Positions 35,730 through 44,753 of a stretch of DNA of 49,566 nucleotides are shown here, piece after piece. The stretch is from a bacterium (GTDB lineage Bacteria > Bacteroidota > Bacteroidia > Chitinophagales > Saprospiraceae). The DNA is taken from the NCBI GenBank assembly GCA_024742755.1, contig JANSXW010000036.1, positions 1-49,566 on the forward strand, read 5' to 3'. The translations under genes were made by a program, and so were the position numbers. Within the stretch, counting starts at the first letter, position 1; each line of letters opens with the position of its first letter. Under the pieces are notes generated by a model. The model searched no databases. It was not told where the DNA came from and saw only the letters and a list, made by a program, of their open reading frames with translations.

Positions 35730-37157
35730 ATGCAAAAAAATAAGCTGATTATTGCGTTAAGGAAGCTTAAACCGGAAGAAACAGCCGCTTTTCGGGATTT
35801 TGTCGCTTCTCCGTTTTACAATAAAAGAACGGCATTGCTTGACCTGCTGGACTACCTGATGGGCTTTGCACCGAGCTTTTCCGGAAGCGGGATCAGCAAG
35901 CTGAAAGTGTATCAGGCTATTTTCCCGGAGGAGCCCTACGACGATAAACAACTGCGCTACCACCTCAGCTGGTTGAACAAGTTGCTGGAACAATTCTGGC
36001 TCGTTCAGCAACAAGCGGGCGAGGAAGAGCGCAACCTTTCCACGCTCATGGAGATACTTTCGGAGCGGGGCCTGGAGAAACACTACCGGCAGCAGGACCG
36101 CAAGCTACAGCAACTGCTCGATGGGGTGGAAGCCCCCGATGCTTCCCATTTCAGGCACCGGCAGGAGTGGGCAGATACGAGAGAGCGGCATTTTCAGCGG
36201 CAACGCCTGCGCCGGTTCAATGAAGACTTGCAGGAGGCTGCCGATGCATTAGACCGGCATTACTTCTTGGAAAAGATGAAGTATGCCTGTGCCATGCTCG
36301 ACCGGCAGGCGATCCTTCAGGGGGCCTACAACGTCAACATTACGCAGGAATGGCTGGCCTACATCGAAGCTCAGGGTTACTTCGGCCTTCCTTTGCTCAA
36401 ACTGTATGTGGACATCTTCCGGGCGTTATCGGATGAAGAGCAGGAGTACCATTTTGATGCCCTGCTGGAAGAACTCGACAGCATTTCAAAAGCAGTGCCT
36501 GTGGACCGGCTGAGGGAGATTTATTTTATGGCTATCAACTACTGCGCCCGTAAAATCAGGCAGGGGCAGGAACGTTACGTGGAGCAGGCCCTCCAACTCT
36601 ACACCAAAGGCATTGAGCGGCGGATACTCATGGAGCAGGATAACCTTTCGCCCTGGACTTTTACAAATGTGGTCAAACTGGCACTGCGGCTGCGCCGCTA
36701 TCAGTGGATCGGGCAGTTTATTGCCCAAAAGGGAAAACTCCTCCCGGAAGCTTTTCGGGAAAATGCCCTGCACTACAATTATGCCGAGCTTTACTACTAC
36801 ACCAAATCCTACGAGCAGGCACAGGAGCACCTTATGCAGGTGGCTTATTCTGACCTCAACTATTATCTGGGCGCGCGCACGATGCTGGCTAAAATTTACT
36901 ACGAGCAGGATGAGGAGGAGGCACTGCTCTCCCTCATTGCCGCCTTCACCATTTTCCTCAAACGGAACAAGCAGGTGTCCAATGCGATAAAAGAGACCTT
37001 CCTGAATTTTTGTGACCTGCTCTATCAGTTGGTGCGCCGGGAAGGCAAAAAACTGGAAGGGCTGGAAAAGCGGATCGCCGATACAGAGCTGCTTACCGAT
37101 CGGGCGTGGCTTCTGAAAGCCTGGCAGCAAAAAACAGGAAAAGCCCCGGAACGGTAA
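35730..37157 (+). CDS. Large helical protein of unknown function
   Basis: The 475-residue product is soluble and almost wholly helical, with alternating charged and aromatic residues (FYNKRTALLDLLDYLMGF; HYNYAELYYYTKSYEQAQEHLMQVAYSD). The second half looks like degenerate TPR/solenoid repeats. I see no catalytic motif, signal peptide or membrane helix. The opening IIALRKLKPEETAAFRDFVASPFYNKR suggests a defined N-terminal domain. Codon use is normal for the window, and a good promoter lies upstream, so it is a real gene. It probably mediates protein contacts; nothing more can be said. It is convergent with the subtilase gene, 36 bp between stops. Confidence 0.75.
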   Translation: MQKNKLIIALRKLKPEETAAFRDFVASPFYNKRTALLDLLDYLMGFAPSFSGSGISKLKVYQAIFPEEPYDDKQLRYHLSWLNKLLEQFWLVQQQAGEEERNLSTLMEILSERGLEKHYRQQDRKLQQLLDGVEAPDASHFRHRQEWADTRERHFQRQRLRRFNEDLQEAADALDRHYFLEKMKYACAMLDRQAILQGAYNVNITQEWLAYIEAQGYFGLPLLKLYVDIFRALSDEEQEYHFDALLEELDSISKAVPVDRLREIYFMAINYCARKIRQGQERYVEQALQLYTKGIERRILMEQDNLSPWTFTNVVKLALRLRRYQWIGQFIAQKGKLLPEAFRENALHYNYAELYYYTKSYEQAQEHLMQVAYSDLNYYLGARTMLAKIYYEQDEEEALLSLIAAFTIFLKRNKQVSNAIKETFLNFCDLLYQLVRREGKKLEGLEKRIADTELLTDRAWLLKAWQQKTGKAPER

Positions 37158-37193
37158 ATGCTCCGAAGCTTTTCAAAGATGGTTGTAAATAAG

Positions 37194-38726
37194 TTACTGT
37201 ACAGCCTGGGCTGCATTGATGGTGCCCCATCCAAAGTTGCCGTCCCGTGCAGGGTAGTTGGACGAAGCATTCATCAGGCGCTGCATCACCTGACTCCTGC
37301 TTTGGTTCGGGTTGGTGGCCCAAACGAGGGCCGCAATGCCAGCCGTCGTTGCCGTAGCGGCGGACGACCCGCCAACGTAGGCCGGCTGACTGCCACTCAT
37401 CGCAAGGGTAAGTGAAGTGCGGCTGGTGTTGGAGGCACGCTGCATAACCGCTACGAAGTCCACCTCAGGCCCTTCATGGCAGGTGTGGCACCGTTGATTC
37501 ATATTGTCCCGGATGCCGGTAACGGCTACGGTCTGTGCCATGTTTGCCGGGAAGATCACGCCCCACCAGCTTGTCCAGCTCAGTGAAGTGCCCGCTGCTG
37601 CAAACATCAGCTTGCCCCGGTTGAAGGCATAAAATATACCATCTGCAACCGTGCTGCTGTAAAAGACATCACCGATGGACATGCTGATGATCTTCACGGC
37701 AGCGTCGTTACCGGAGATCACCAGGGCATCCCGGACACCGTCCTTCTCGCTGCCTGAGTTGATGATCACATCGGTGGTGGCCCGGAAGGCTTTCAGATTG
37801 CAATTGTAAGCAGCACCGAGCGTAGAGCCTGTGGTACTCCGGGGCGCTGCGATCAGCCCGGCCATTTGGGTGCCGTGCCCGCAGGCATCGTTGGGGCCGT
37901 CATTGGAAGCCCACCACCACCAGCCACTGACATGCGTGCCCAGGCGCTCCAGGCTGCGCCCGGAGGAGAAGCCGGAATTGAACTCATTGCCCAGCTTGCT
38001 TTGGTTGGGAGAAGTGCCCGTATCAATAAGGGCTACCTTAATTCCGGAACCGGTACTGGTAGACCATGCGCCAGGTACGTTCATGCTCGGATGGCTGAAA
38101 TTCCAGGGGACTTTGGCGTTAGGTGATACGGTGGTAAAGTCAGCAGCGGGTAGGTTGCTGGCCGGGCTGTACCCACAGCCACTGCCGCTGCGCCGGTCAA
38201 GTTCGCCCATGGTGTAGCTCATCGGCTCGATGTAGCGCACTTCGGGCATTTGACGAAGCTTTTCGATGATTTCCTGGTTGAAAATGCGCACGTCAAGGGT
38301 TGGCAGGTAGGCCTCGTCCAGATTGAGGAAAAGGTCTTCGGCCGTGGCATTCAGGGCAGGGTAGGCAGCGTTCGTCGCTTCGACTACAAATGTGATGAGC
38401 TGCTCTTTGACGGTTGACCATTCTTCTGATGCAAGGTCAATTTCATGGATGCGCTCCTCGATACGCTCAAATCCAGCCGGCTGATACCCGAGCGACATGA
38501 CGGAGTCCGAGCGGACGGAAGCGCTCCAGATCATGCGGTCCGAAGCATCTTTCCAGTAGTAAACGGTATTGGTGGCCAATAGCGTTTCCTCAATGATCTG
38601 ATCCATTTCGGCTTTGGTCATCGGGTCATCCTGCTGGGCTTTTTCAGGCGTTGCGAGCTCCGTTTTGGAACAAGTCATCAGGGCGAAAGCGACAAGCGCT
38701 AATAGCAATAGGTTACTAAATTTCAT
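37194..38726 (-). CDS. Subtilisin-like (S8) serine protease lipoprotein with altered oxyanion residue
   Basis: The 510-residue protein has a lipoprotein signal (LVAFALMTC, Cys19), a long N-terminal propeptide (about 30-180) and an S8 domain. The triad is Asp235 (VALIDTG), His284 (CGHGTQMAG) and Ser455 (GGSSAATA). The oxyanion-hole Asn found in nearly all S8 enzymes (AAGN) is Thr380 (AAAGTS), so catalysis may be slow or altered. Residues 413-417 read CHTCH; this is inside the protease fold and is more likely a disulfide or metal site than haem. No T9SS domain is present, consistent with lipid anchoring. It is transcribed toward the 35730 gene. Confidence 0.88.
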   Translation of the reverse strand: MKFSNLLLLALVAFALMTCSKTELATPEKAQQDDPMTKAEMDQIIEETLLATNTVYYWKDASDRMIWSASVRSDSVMSLGYQPAGFERIEERIHEIDLASEEWSTVKEQLITFVVEATNAAYPALNATAEDLFLNLDEAYLPTLDVRIFNQEIIEKLRQMPEVRYIEPMSYTMGELDRRSGSGCGYSPASNLPAADFTTVSPNAKVPWNFSHPSMNVPGAWSTSTGSGIKVALIDTGTSPNQSKLGNEFNSGFSSGRSLERLGTHVSGWWWWASNDGPNDACGHGTQMAGLIAAPRSTTGSTLGAAYNCNLKAFRATTDVIINSGSEKDGVRDALVISGNDAAVKIISMSIGDVFYSSTVADGIFYAFNRGKLMFAAAGTSLSWTSWWGVIFPANMAQTVAVTGIRDNMNQRCHTCHEGPEVDFVAVMQRASNTSRTSLTLAMSGSQPAYVGGSSAATATTAGIAALVWATNPNQSRSQVMQRLMNASSNYPARDGNFGWGTINAAQAVQ

Positions 38727-39124
38727 AAGGAATCGTAGATAGTTTGGTTAGTAATTATTTTAGTTGCTGCAAAAAAAAAACGTACCGGCAGACAGTGCCA
38801 GGCTGCAAGAGGTTTGCTCTGTAAATATTGGTAGATACTATCCGAAGCGCCGGGTGGCTAGCGTGAAATAAAAGTGAAGTAGCGTGGCCAGGGCTGAACT
38901 TTCATTCTTTTACATCGGAAAAATAGTGATAAAAATTTGCTAAGCAAAGGAAAAGAAATATTTCTTTCGGCAAACTATCGGATGTTCACCCTGTCACTTA
39001 TTTTGTGCAAAATTGTAACACTTACCAAAAGGCTTGCGTAAACATCAAAGCATTCAAGTAAATGCCCTGTGACTTTGGGCAAAATCATAAGTCTTAAAAA
39101 CTAATTCCAAACACCATTTTAAGT
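38727..39124. other. 398-bp AT-rich divergent intergenic region
   Basis: It lies between the divergent protease and OmpA genes. A possible OmpA -7 box, TGACTTTG (39070-39077; seven of eight), lies 48 bp before the ATG, without a clear -33 element. I see no hairpin, repeat or small gene. The sequence is AT-rich relative to the flanking genes. Confidence 0.4.
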
Positions 39125-40663
39125 ATGAGAAAAGTATTGTTCTGCCTGACTCTGCTCTTCGTGGCATCTTTACAGTTGCATGCGCAGACAGACCCCAACA
39201 AAAATGCCTTTTCGGCCAAAGTACTGTTCCTCGATTACGGGACACCCAATGACGTTGACGACCAAAACATCACCAACGGGCTGGAGCTGACCTATATCCG
39301 GGAGCTGCTCCCCTGGCTGAATTTCGCCGTTCCGGCTAAGGTTGGAGTGATTGATGTGGAAAATGATATCAACAACCGTACCTTCTTTAGTATTGATGGA
39401 GTACTGCAGTTGCAGTACAAGAAATCGGACACCGCCTTTATTACGCCTTACCTGATGGGCGGTGGCGGCATTACCCTGGAGGAGGAACTGGGCAGCAATG
39501 TTCAGATTCCGGTGGGGGCTGGCTTCAATTTTAAAGTCGGCACACGTTCTTACATCAACCTGCAGGGCGAATACCGGATTTCGCAGGAGGAGAACCGAAA
39601 CAACATTCAGCTCGGCGTAGGCTATTTGCATAAGCTGGGCCGTATGGATGCCGACGGCGACGGGGTGGTAGACAATCTGGATAAATGCCCGCGCGATGCC
39701 GGAAGCCCGGAAACCGATGGCTGTCCGGATACAGACCTTGATGGGGTGGCGGATATTGACGACAAATGCCCCGCCCGGCCTGGCAAAAAGCGTTTTAAAG
39801 GCTGCCCGGATACCGATGATGACGGTGTTGTGGACGATGAAGACAAATGTCCTGAAGTGGCAGGGCTGGCAAGCCTTATGGGCTGCCCGGATTCAGACCA
39901 GGATGGCATCACCGATGCGGAGGATGATTGTCCGCAAGTGAAGGGCACGGCTTCTGCCAATGGCTGCCCGGACCGCGATGGCGATGGTGTGGCGGACGCG
40001 AAGGACCAATGCCCGGATCAGGCGGGCACTGCTGCGAACAACGGCTGCCCCTTCAAAGACCGGGATAATGATGGCGTGGCGGATAGTCTGGACGAATGCC
40101 CGGATGAGCCCGGTACAGAAGCGGCTAAGGGCTGCCCGGACCGCGATGGTGATGGGGTAGGGGATGCCAAAGACCGCTGCCCCGATGATGCCGGCGATAT
40201 GGACGGCTGCCCCGACACAGATGGCGATGGCGTACACGATGGCAAAGATGCTTGCATCAACCAACCGGGCACGGCAGAAAATAAAGGCTGCCCCGAGCTC
40301 AATGAAGCGGAGCAGGAAGTGCTGAGCTTCGCTATGCGCGCCGTACAGTTTGAGACCGGCAAGGCCCGCCTCAAGGAAGAGTCTAAAGAAGTGCTGGACC
40401 AGATCGTGAAGATCATGCAGCGCTATCCGGGCTACGCCCTTGCTATCAACGGCCATACCGATAATGTAGGCGATGCCGAAAACAACAAGATACTGTCTGA
40501 AGACCGCGCACGTGCCTGCTATGCTTACCTGGTCAGTGAGGGGATTTCACCAAAACGGATTTCCTTCCAGGGCTTTGGTGAGGAACAACCGATCGCTACC
40601 AATGATACGCGTTCGGGCCGTAGCCTGAACCGCCGGGTGGAATTCAATTTGTACATTGAGTAA
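39125..40663 (+). CDS. OmpA-family outer membrane protein with eight thrombospondin type 3 repeats
   Basis: The 512-residue protein has a signal peptide (MRKVLFCLTLLFVASLQLHAQ), an N-terminal beta-barrel domain (about 22-172; LGVGYLHKLGRMD ends it), eight calcium-binding TSP3 repeats (from about 175 to 389; D-x-D-x-DG-V-x-D ... CP), and a C-terminal OmpA/MotB peptidoglycan-binding domain (about 395-512; INGHTDNVGDAENNKILSEDRA, with NxxLSxxRA). It anchors the outer membrane to the cell wall, with the calcium-stiffened repeats as a spacer. A terminator hairpin follows. It is a typical abundant Bacteroidota protein. Confidence 0.95.
   Translation: MRKVLFCLTLLFVASLQLHAQTDPNKNAFSAKVLFLDYGTPNDVDDQNITNGLELTYIRELLPWLNFAVPAKVGVIDVENDINNRTFFSIDGVLQLQYKKSDTAFITPYLMGGGGITLEEELGSNVQIPVGAGFNFKVGTRSYINLQGEYRISQEENRNNIQLGVGYLHKLGRMDADGDGVVDNLDKCPRDAGSPETDGCPDTDLDGVADIDDKCPARPGKKRFKGCPDTDDDGVVDDEDKCPEVAGLASLMGCPDSDQDGITDAEDDCPQVKGTASANGCPDRDGDGVADAKDQCPDQAGTAANNGCPFKDRDNDGVADSLDECPDEPGTEAAKGCPDRDGDGVGDAKDRCPDDAGDMDGCPDTDGDGVHDGKDACINQPGTAENKGCPELNEAEQEVLSFAMRAVQFETGKARLKEESKEVLDQIVKIMQRYPGYALAINGHTDNVGDAENNKILSEDRARACYAYLVSEGISPKRISFQGFGEEQPIATNDTRSGRSLNRRVEFNLYIE
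39647..40294 (+). repeat. Tandem TSP3-coding repeats
   Basis: Eight imperfect copies of a 60-85 bp unit encode GCPDxDxDGVxDxxDxCP. Copies vary in the linker between the calcium loops. The DNA repeats make copy-number change by slippage possible. Located within the OmpA gene. Confidence 0.85.
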
Positions 40664-40697
40664 GGGGAGTTCCCCAAACTACCTGGCCTGAAAATGA

Positions 40698-40730
40698 AAC
40701 GGGCTGTTACCAATCCGGTAGCAGCCCGTT
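40698..40730. terminator. Bidirectional terminator hairpin
   Basis: AACGGGCTGTTACC (40698-40711) pairs with GGTAGCAGCCCGTT (40717-40730) with one mismatch and a 5-base loop, followed by TCTGTTCT. It separates two convergent genes. Confidence 0.8.
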
Positions 40731-40759
40731 TCTGTTCTCCCTCGCGGGAGGTCAAACCA

Positions 40760-42484
40760 TTATTGCTTTATAAAGCGTACCGTCTTCTGCGCCCCGTCAG
40801 CAAAAAGGCGCAGGAAGTAGATACCTGGTTGCAGGTCTTCCGTTGGAATATCAAAAGTATGGTCACCGGACGGGATCTGTCCGAAGCTCAGGCGCTGAAT
40901 GGCCTGCCCGAGGGAATTCGTGATCTCGGCCTGAAGGTTCAGGCTTTCCTGAGCCTTGAAGCTCATCGTTGCTGTATTGCGCACCGGATTGGGGAAGAGC
41001 CGGAACGATCCCAGTTGCAAGGCTTCCAGGCTGGAAAATGGCGTGCCGACCAGCTGGAACCAGAAATCACCAGGCAGGTCGCCTCCGGTCAAACGGGTGG
41101 AAACGCGAATGAGGTATTCCGTAGGCTCGCCCGGGAAGTTTTCCAGAGGCACTTCGAGGAAGGTATTATCGAAATCCTCGGTTTCAATGCAAAAGTAAGG
41201 CCCTTCCACAGGGTCAGCCTGTACGCCACAGGTCTCGAACAGGTCAATGATAAACTCAGCGTTGGTAGTCGTTTTGTTGAAGCGGAGCGTTAGCTCCGTA
41301 TTCTCACCCGAATTAAAGGTATACCACACATCGCGGAAGTCACCGTCATTATTGCAAATCGGTGTGGCAAACTGTGGCTGACCGGTAGAGAGTTTGTTGG
41401 TGCCTTCAAAGATGAAATCAAAGTTGTCTGCCTGTTCCTGAGAGATGACAAAGGCGCTCAGTGCATTGGCGCAGTCGTCGTTCGCAGGCGGTACAACCGG
41501 CTCAATCCGCTTAATGAGCACCGATCCGGCACCACGGTCACTGGAAGACCAGCCACCCAGTCGGAACAAGTAGTTTTGCCCTTGTTCCACATTGAATAAA
41601 GCACGGGAAGTGAACCCTCCGCAAGGTGCGCCATTGTCGGCATTCTCATCGTCACCACAACCGACAAGGGTACTGGTATCCGGAGGGCAGGTGGTGGATT
41701 GGTAAACCGCGAGGCGGGAGTCAAAGGTTGCAGTCCCGCAGGTGGAAAACTCAAGGCCGCCAGTATACGTAGCTGTCCACGAGTACCAGATATCGTTGTA
41801 CACAAATTCTTCATTGGGCTCGAAGCAGGACTGTGGGACCTCATGCTGAGGCAGTCCCGTTGAAGCTTCCACGGTATTGAACTGAAGCACGATAGAGTCC
41901 TGTGGGCCAAGGTCAAGCGGTGTGGCGTTCTCGCAGTCGTCGTTGGGCGGCCCGGTGACGGGCATGGTTTCCTCAATGGTAAAGGTACCACTGCCTTCCT
42001 CGCCCGGGCTTTCTGAGCCCCAGCCACCGATTTGGATAATGTAAACCGAGCCTTCTTCGACTTCCCAGGTCACCCGGGAGGTAAACAGCGCACAGTCCTC
42101 GCCATCCGGCGTCACGCCATCCTCATTACAGGCTATGACATCATCAGGAGAAGGAGGGCAGGAGGTGCCTTCGTAAATAGCAACGTTGGTATCATAGTCG
42201 GCAGTGCCACACGTGCTAAACTCCGCCAGCCCGGTAAAGTCAGCGGTGTAGATGAACCAGACATCGTTGTAGAGCGAATCAGAACTGCTGCCGCCACCGG
42301 CGGGGCAGGTCGCCGGATAGGCACCGGAGTCGCCCGTGGTCGCATCAACAGTAGTGAAATCATGGGTGCCGCTGCTGATTGGAATGGCGTTTTCGCACTC
42401 ATCATTTACCGGTTGGGCAAATGCTGGAATACTGAAGGCTATAAACGCTAACAGGGGCAGTAGTAAATGTAGACTTTTTTGCAT
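40760..42484 (-). CDS. T9SS-exported protein with three ~150-residue repeats, unknown function
   Basis: From the ATG at 42484 the product has 574 residues: a signal peptide (KSLHLLLPLLAFIAFSIPAFAQ), three related domains, and a T9SS sorting domain (about 495-574; LFPNPVRNTATMSF ... GIYFLRLFADGAQKTVRFIKQ). The first two domains share NDECENAIPI / NDDCENATPL, YNDVWF / YNDIWY, EFSTCGTA and GGW; the third keeps NDDCANAL and VWYTF. Each looks like a Cys-containing beta-sandwich of the PPC-like kind, found in surface proteins that bind sugars or protect the cell. Regularly placed Cys pairs suggest disulfides. No enzyme motif is present. Confidence 0.8.
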   Translation of the reverse strand: MQKSLHLLLPLLAFIAFSIPAFAQPVNDECENAIPISSGTHDFTTVDATTGDSGAYPATCPAGGGSSSDSLYNDVWFIYTADFTGLAEFSTCGTADYDTNVAIYEGTSCPPSPDDVIACNEDGVTPDGEDCALFTSRVTWEVEEGSVYIIQIGGWGSESPGEEGSGTFTIEETMPVTGPPNDDCENATPLDLGPQDSIVLQFNTVEASTGLPQHEVPQSCFEPNEEFVYNDIWYSWTATYTGGLEFSTCGTATFDSRLAVYQSTTCPPDTSTLVGCGDDENADNGAPCGGFTSRALFNVEQGQNYLFRLGGWSSSDRGAGSVLIKRIEPVVPPANDDCANALSAFVISQEQADNFDFIFEGTNKLSTGQPQFATPICNNDGDFRDVWYTFNSGENTELTLRFNKTTTNAEFIIDLFETCGVQADPVEGPYFCIETEDFDNTFLEVPLENFPGEPTEYLIRVSTRLTGGDLPGDFWFQLVGTPFSSLEALQLGSFRLFPNPVRNTATMSFKAQESLNLQAEITNSLGQAIQRLSFGQIPSGDHTFDIPTEDLQPGIYFLRLFADGAQKTVRFIKQ

Positions 42485-42675
42485 TAGATAGACGATTTGG
42501 TGATTGAATGCTAATCTTGATTGCCACAAATTAAAAAAAATCAAAAAGAATATGCCGCTTTGCCATAAATCATCTCCGGCTTATCCTACGATTTCCAACA
42601 TAGTCCCAAACAAAATATGCCTGCCCGGGGAGCTTACATTCAGTTCACAATTTGATAACAAAAGCCTTACCCCGA

Positions 42676-42710
42676 TTTGACCTGCACTTAACACCCCAGG
42701 GTGATCTTTG
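42676..42710 (+). promoter_or_regulatory. Possible promoter of the PhoX-like gene
   Basis: TTTG (42676-42679), a 23-bp spacer and GATCTTTG (42703-42710; seven of eight to TAnnTTTG), 42 bp before the ATG. The 23-bp spacing equals that at 46817-46851. Confidence 0.4.
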
Positions 42711-42752
42711 CTCCCATTAAGCCAAATTTCGATCACTAAATCTTTTTCAAAC

Positions 42753-44645
42753 ATGAAGAAAGTAGTACTTTCTTTGCTGCTCAGCAGCATGTGTGCACTC
42801 TTTGTCAGTGCTCAGGCAACCATCTTTTCTGAAGAAATTGAAATCCCGGAAGGTTACGTTATTGACGACCTTCTGATGCCTCCTTCTCCACTCTCTCTGC
42901 AAGTCCTTTTTGTGGGCGGTGTTGATCTGGTACAAACTACCCCTACTTACGGTTACGAAGCGGGTGTGGCTTACGCCAAAGAGTGGCACGACTTTATCGG
43001 CTTTACGCCGGATGAAACGGGTGAATCTCTGGGTTGGGTTTCTGTCAACCACGAGATGATTTACCAGGACAACCGCATCGGCGACGGTGGCGGTATGACG
43101 GTATTCCGCGTTGAGCGTGACCCCGTTTCCGGTCAGCTGGAAGTGGTAGAGCAGGAACTGGAAGACGGCCGTAAAGGTGAATTCTTCAACGTAGATTTCG
43201 TAAACACGGTTGGTGAAACCGGCATGAACTGCGGTGGCATCAGCTCCATCGTTGATGGCCGTATCTGGACGGCTGAGGAGTGGTTCCGCAGCAACAACGG
43301 TTCTATCTACAACGGTGGGTTCTCTTCACCTACCAGCTCTGGTGGCTATCCGAAGTCTCCGGGCGGTGCGGAAAACCAGGGTGTACGCGACACTTCAGCT
43401 TACCTGATCTCTTCTGACATTGAAGGCTTCGACGGGCTGGAAGTGGCTAAGTACGAGAACTTCAACTGGATGGTTGAAATCGACCCACGTCAGGCGAAGG
43501 CTGTACGCAAGCAGTACAACTGGGGCCGTCAGGGCTTCGAAGGCGGCGTAGTTGCTGCTGACAATCAGACGGTTTACCTCGGTGTGGACGCTACCCCTGC
43601 TTTCTGGGCGAAGTTCGTAGCCGATGAGCCAGGTGACTTCACAAAAGGCAAGACCTACATCTACAAGCATGATGCGCCTGAAAAGTGGCTCGAAGTAGAC
43701 AACACTGACCCGGAGAAAATGCTCAACTTTGCTGATCAGGCCGTTGAACTGGGTGGCACCATGTACAACCGTGTGGAGTGGGTGGCTATTGATGCAAGCA
43801 GCGGTAAAATTTACTGGACAGAGACGGGCCGTGACCGTCCGGGCTCACGCTGGGCAGATGAGAACGCTGCGGGTGCTGTGCACGACCCTTATCACATCAA
43901 CCGTGCGATTGAGAAGGGCATCGACAGCCCTAACGCTTCTGAGTATCCTGACTACTACGGCCGCGTATGGGTTTACGACCCTGCTATCGACTCCAACTAC
44001 GTTTTCCTGGAAGGCGGACCGGACTGGGACGAGGAGACCAGCCCATCCGAAGCAGACTACTTCACCAAGCACCTGTCTAACCCTGATGGCCTGAACGTAA
44101 TGATGATTGACGGCCAGCCATTCCTGGTGATCTGCGAAGACCTCAATGGTACTTCCTACGGCCGTATGCCGGCAGGTATCAGCAACCGCACTTGCGAACT
44201 GTGGTTGCTTGACCTGAGCATTGAGCAACCAACCGTTGACGACCTGATCCGTATCACAGCTGTACCACGTGGTGCCGAAATCACGGGTGCAATGCCTACG
44301 CCTGACGGTAAGTCGCTGCTGGTGAACTCTCAGCACCCGAACTCCAACAACCCATTCCCATTCAACCACTCGCTGACGTTCGCGATCCATGGTTTTGATG
44401 AGGTAACGGTTACAAGCCTGGAGGAGCCTCAGTTTGAGTCTGCCAGCCAGCTGCAGATCTTCCCGAACCCAACTACGCGTACCGTTTACCTGAGCGAAAT
44501 GACGGACCTTGCAGTGTACAACGCAGAAGGCCAGCGCCTGAAAGTATTCCGCAATACCAATCAGATTGACGTTTCCAACCTGCCTGCGGGCATGTACTTC
44601 CTGCAAACTGCAGAAGGGGAAACGAAGAAGCTGATCGTTAAGTAA
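42753..44645 (+). CDS. PhoX-like (DUF839) secreted phosphatase with T9SS sorting domain
   Basis: The ATG at 42753 starts a signal peptide (KKVVLSLLLSSMCALFVSAQ). The 630-residue protein carries the PhoX/DUF839 hallmarks: GWVSVNHEM, CGGISSI, EEWFRSNNG, YNRVEWVAID and the C-terminal GAEITGAMPTPDGKSLLVNSQHP. PhoX enzymes are calcium/iron phosphatases releasing phosphate from organic esters, here outside the cell. A T9SS sorting domain ends the chain (about 555-630; IFPNPTTRTVYL ... GMYFLQTAEGETKKLIVK). Arginine is encoded only by CGT and CGC throughout, unlike its CGG-rich neighbours, a sign of very high expression. Confidence 0.85.
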   Translation: MKKVVLSLLLSSMCALFVSAQATIFSEEIEIPEGYVIDDLLMPPSPLSLQVLFVGGVDLVQTTPTYGYEAGVAYAKEWHDFIGFTPDETGESLGWVSVNHEMIYQDNRIGDGGGMTVFRVERDPVSGQLEVVEQELEDGRKGEFFNVDFVNTVGETGMNCGGISSIVDGRIWTAEEWFRSNNGSIYNGGFSSPTSSGGYPKSPGGAENQGVRDTSAYLISSDIEGFDGLEVAKYENFNWMVEIDPRQAKAVRKQYNWGRQGFEGGVVAADNQTVYLGVDATPAFWAKFVADEPGDFTKGKTYIYKHDAPEKWLEVDNTDPEKMLNFADQAVELGGTMYNRVEWVAIDASSGKIYWTETGRDRPGSRWADENAAGAVHDPYHINRAIEKGIDSPNASEYPDYYGRVWVYDPAIDSNYVFLEGGPDWDEETSPSEADYFTKHLSNPDGLNVMMIDGQPFLVICEDLNGTSYGRMPAGISNRTCELWLLDLSIEQPTVDDLIRITAVPRGAEITGAMPTPDGKSLLVNSQHPNSNNPFPFNHSLTFAIHGFDEVTVTSLEEPQFESASQLQIFPNPTTRTVYLSEMTDLAVYNAEGQRLKVFRNTNQIDVSNLPAGMYFLQTAEGETKKLIVK

Positions 44646-44674
44646 TTATTGATCTCTCCTTTTTTATCCTCAGA

Positions 44675-44710
44675 GGTGGCATGCCCAAAAAACCGGGTGT
44701 GCCGCCTTTG
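44675..44710 (+). terminator. Probable terminator of the PhoX-like gene
   Basis: GGTGGCATGCCC (44675-44686) pairs with GGGTGTGCCGCC (44695-44706) across all 12 positions if G-U pairs are allowed, around an 8-base loop. The following T-run is short. Confidence 0.55.
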
Positions 44711-44753
44711 CAGGTTTTGCATTAGTACCACCACACACCAACCATTTCAGACC

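Noticed and set aside
37487..37501. Haem c binding by CHTCH in the S8 protease
   Set aside because: It is a single motif inside a protease fold with no other cytochrome feature; a disulfide or metal site is more likely.
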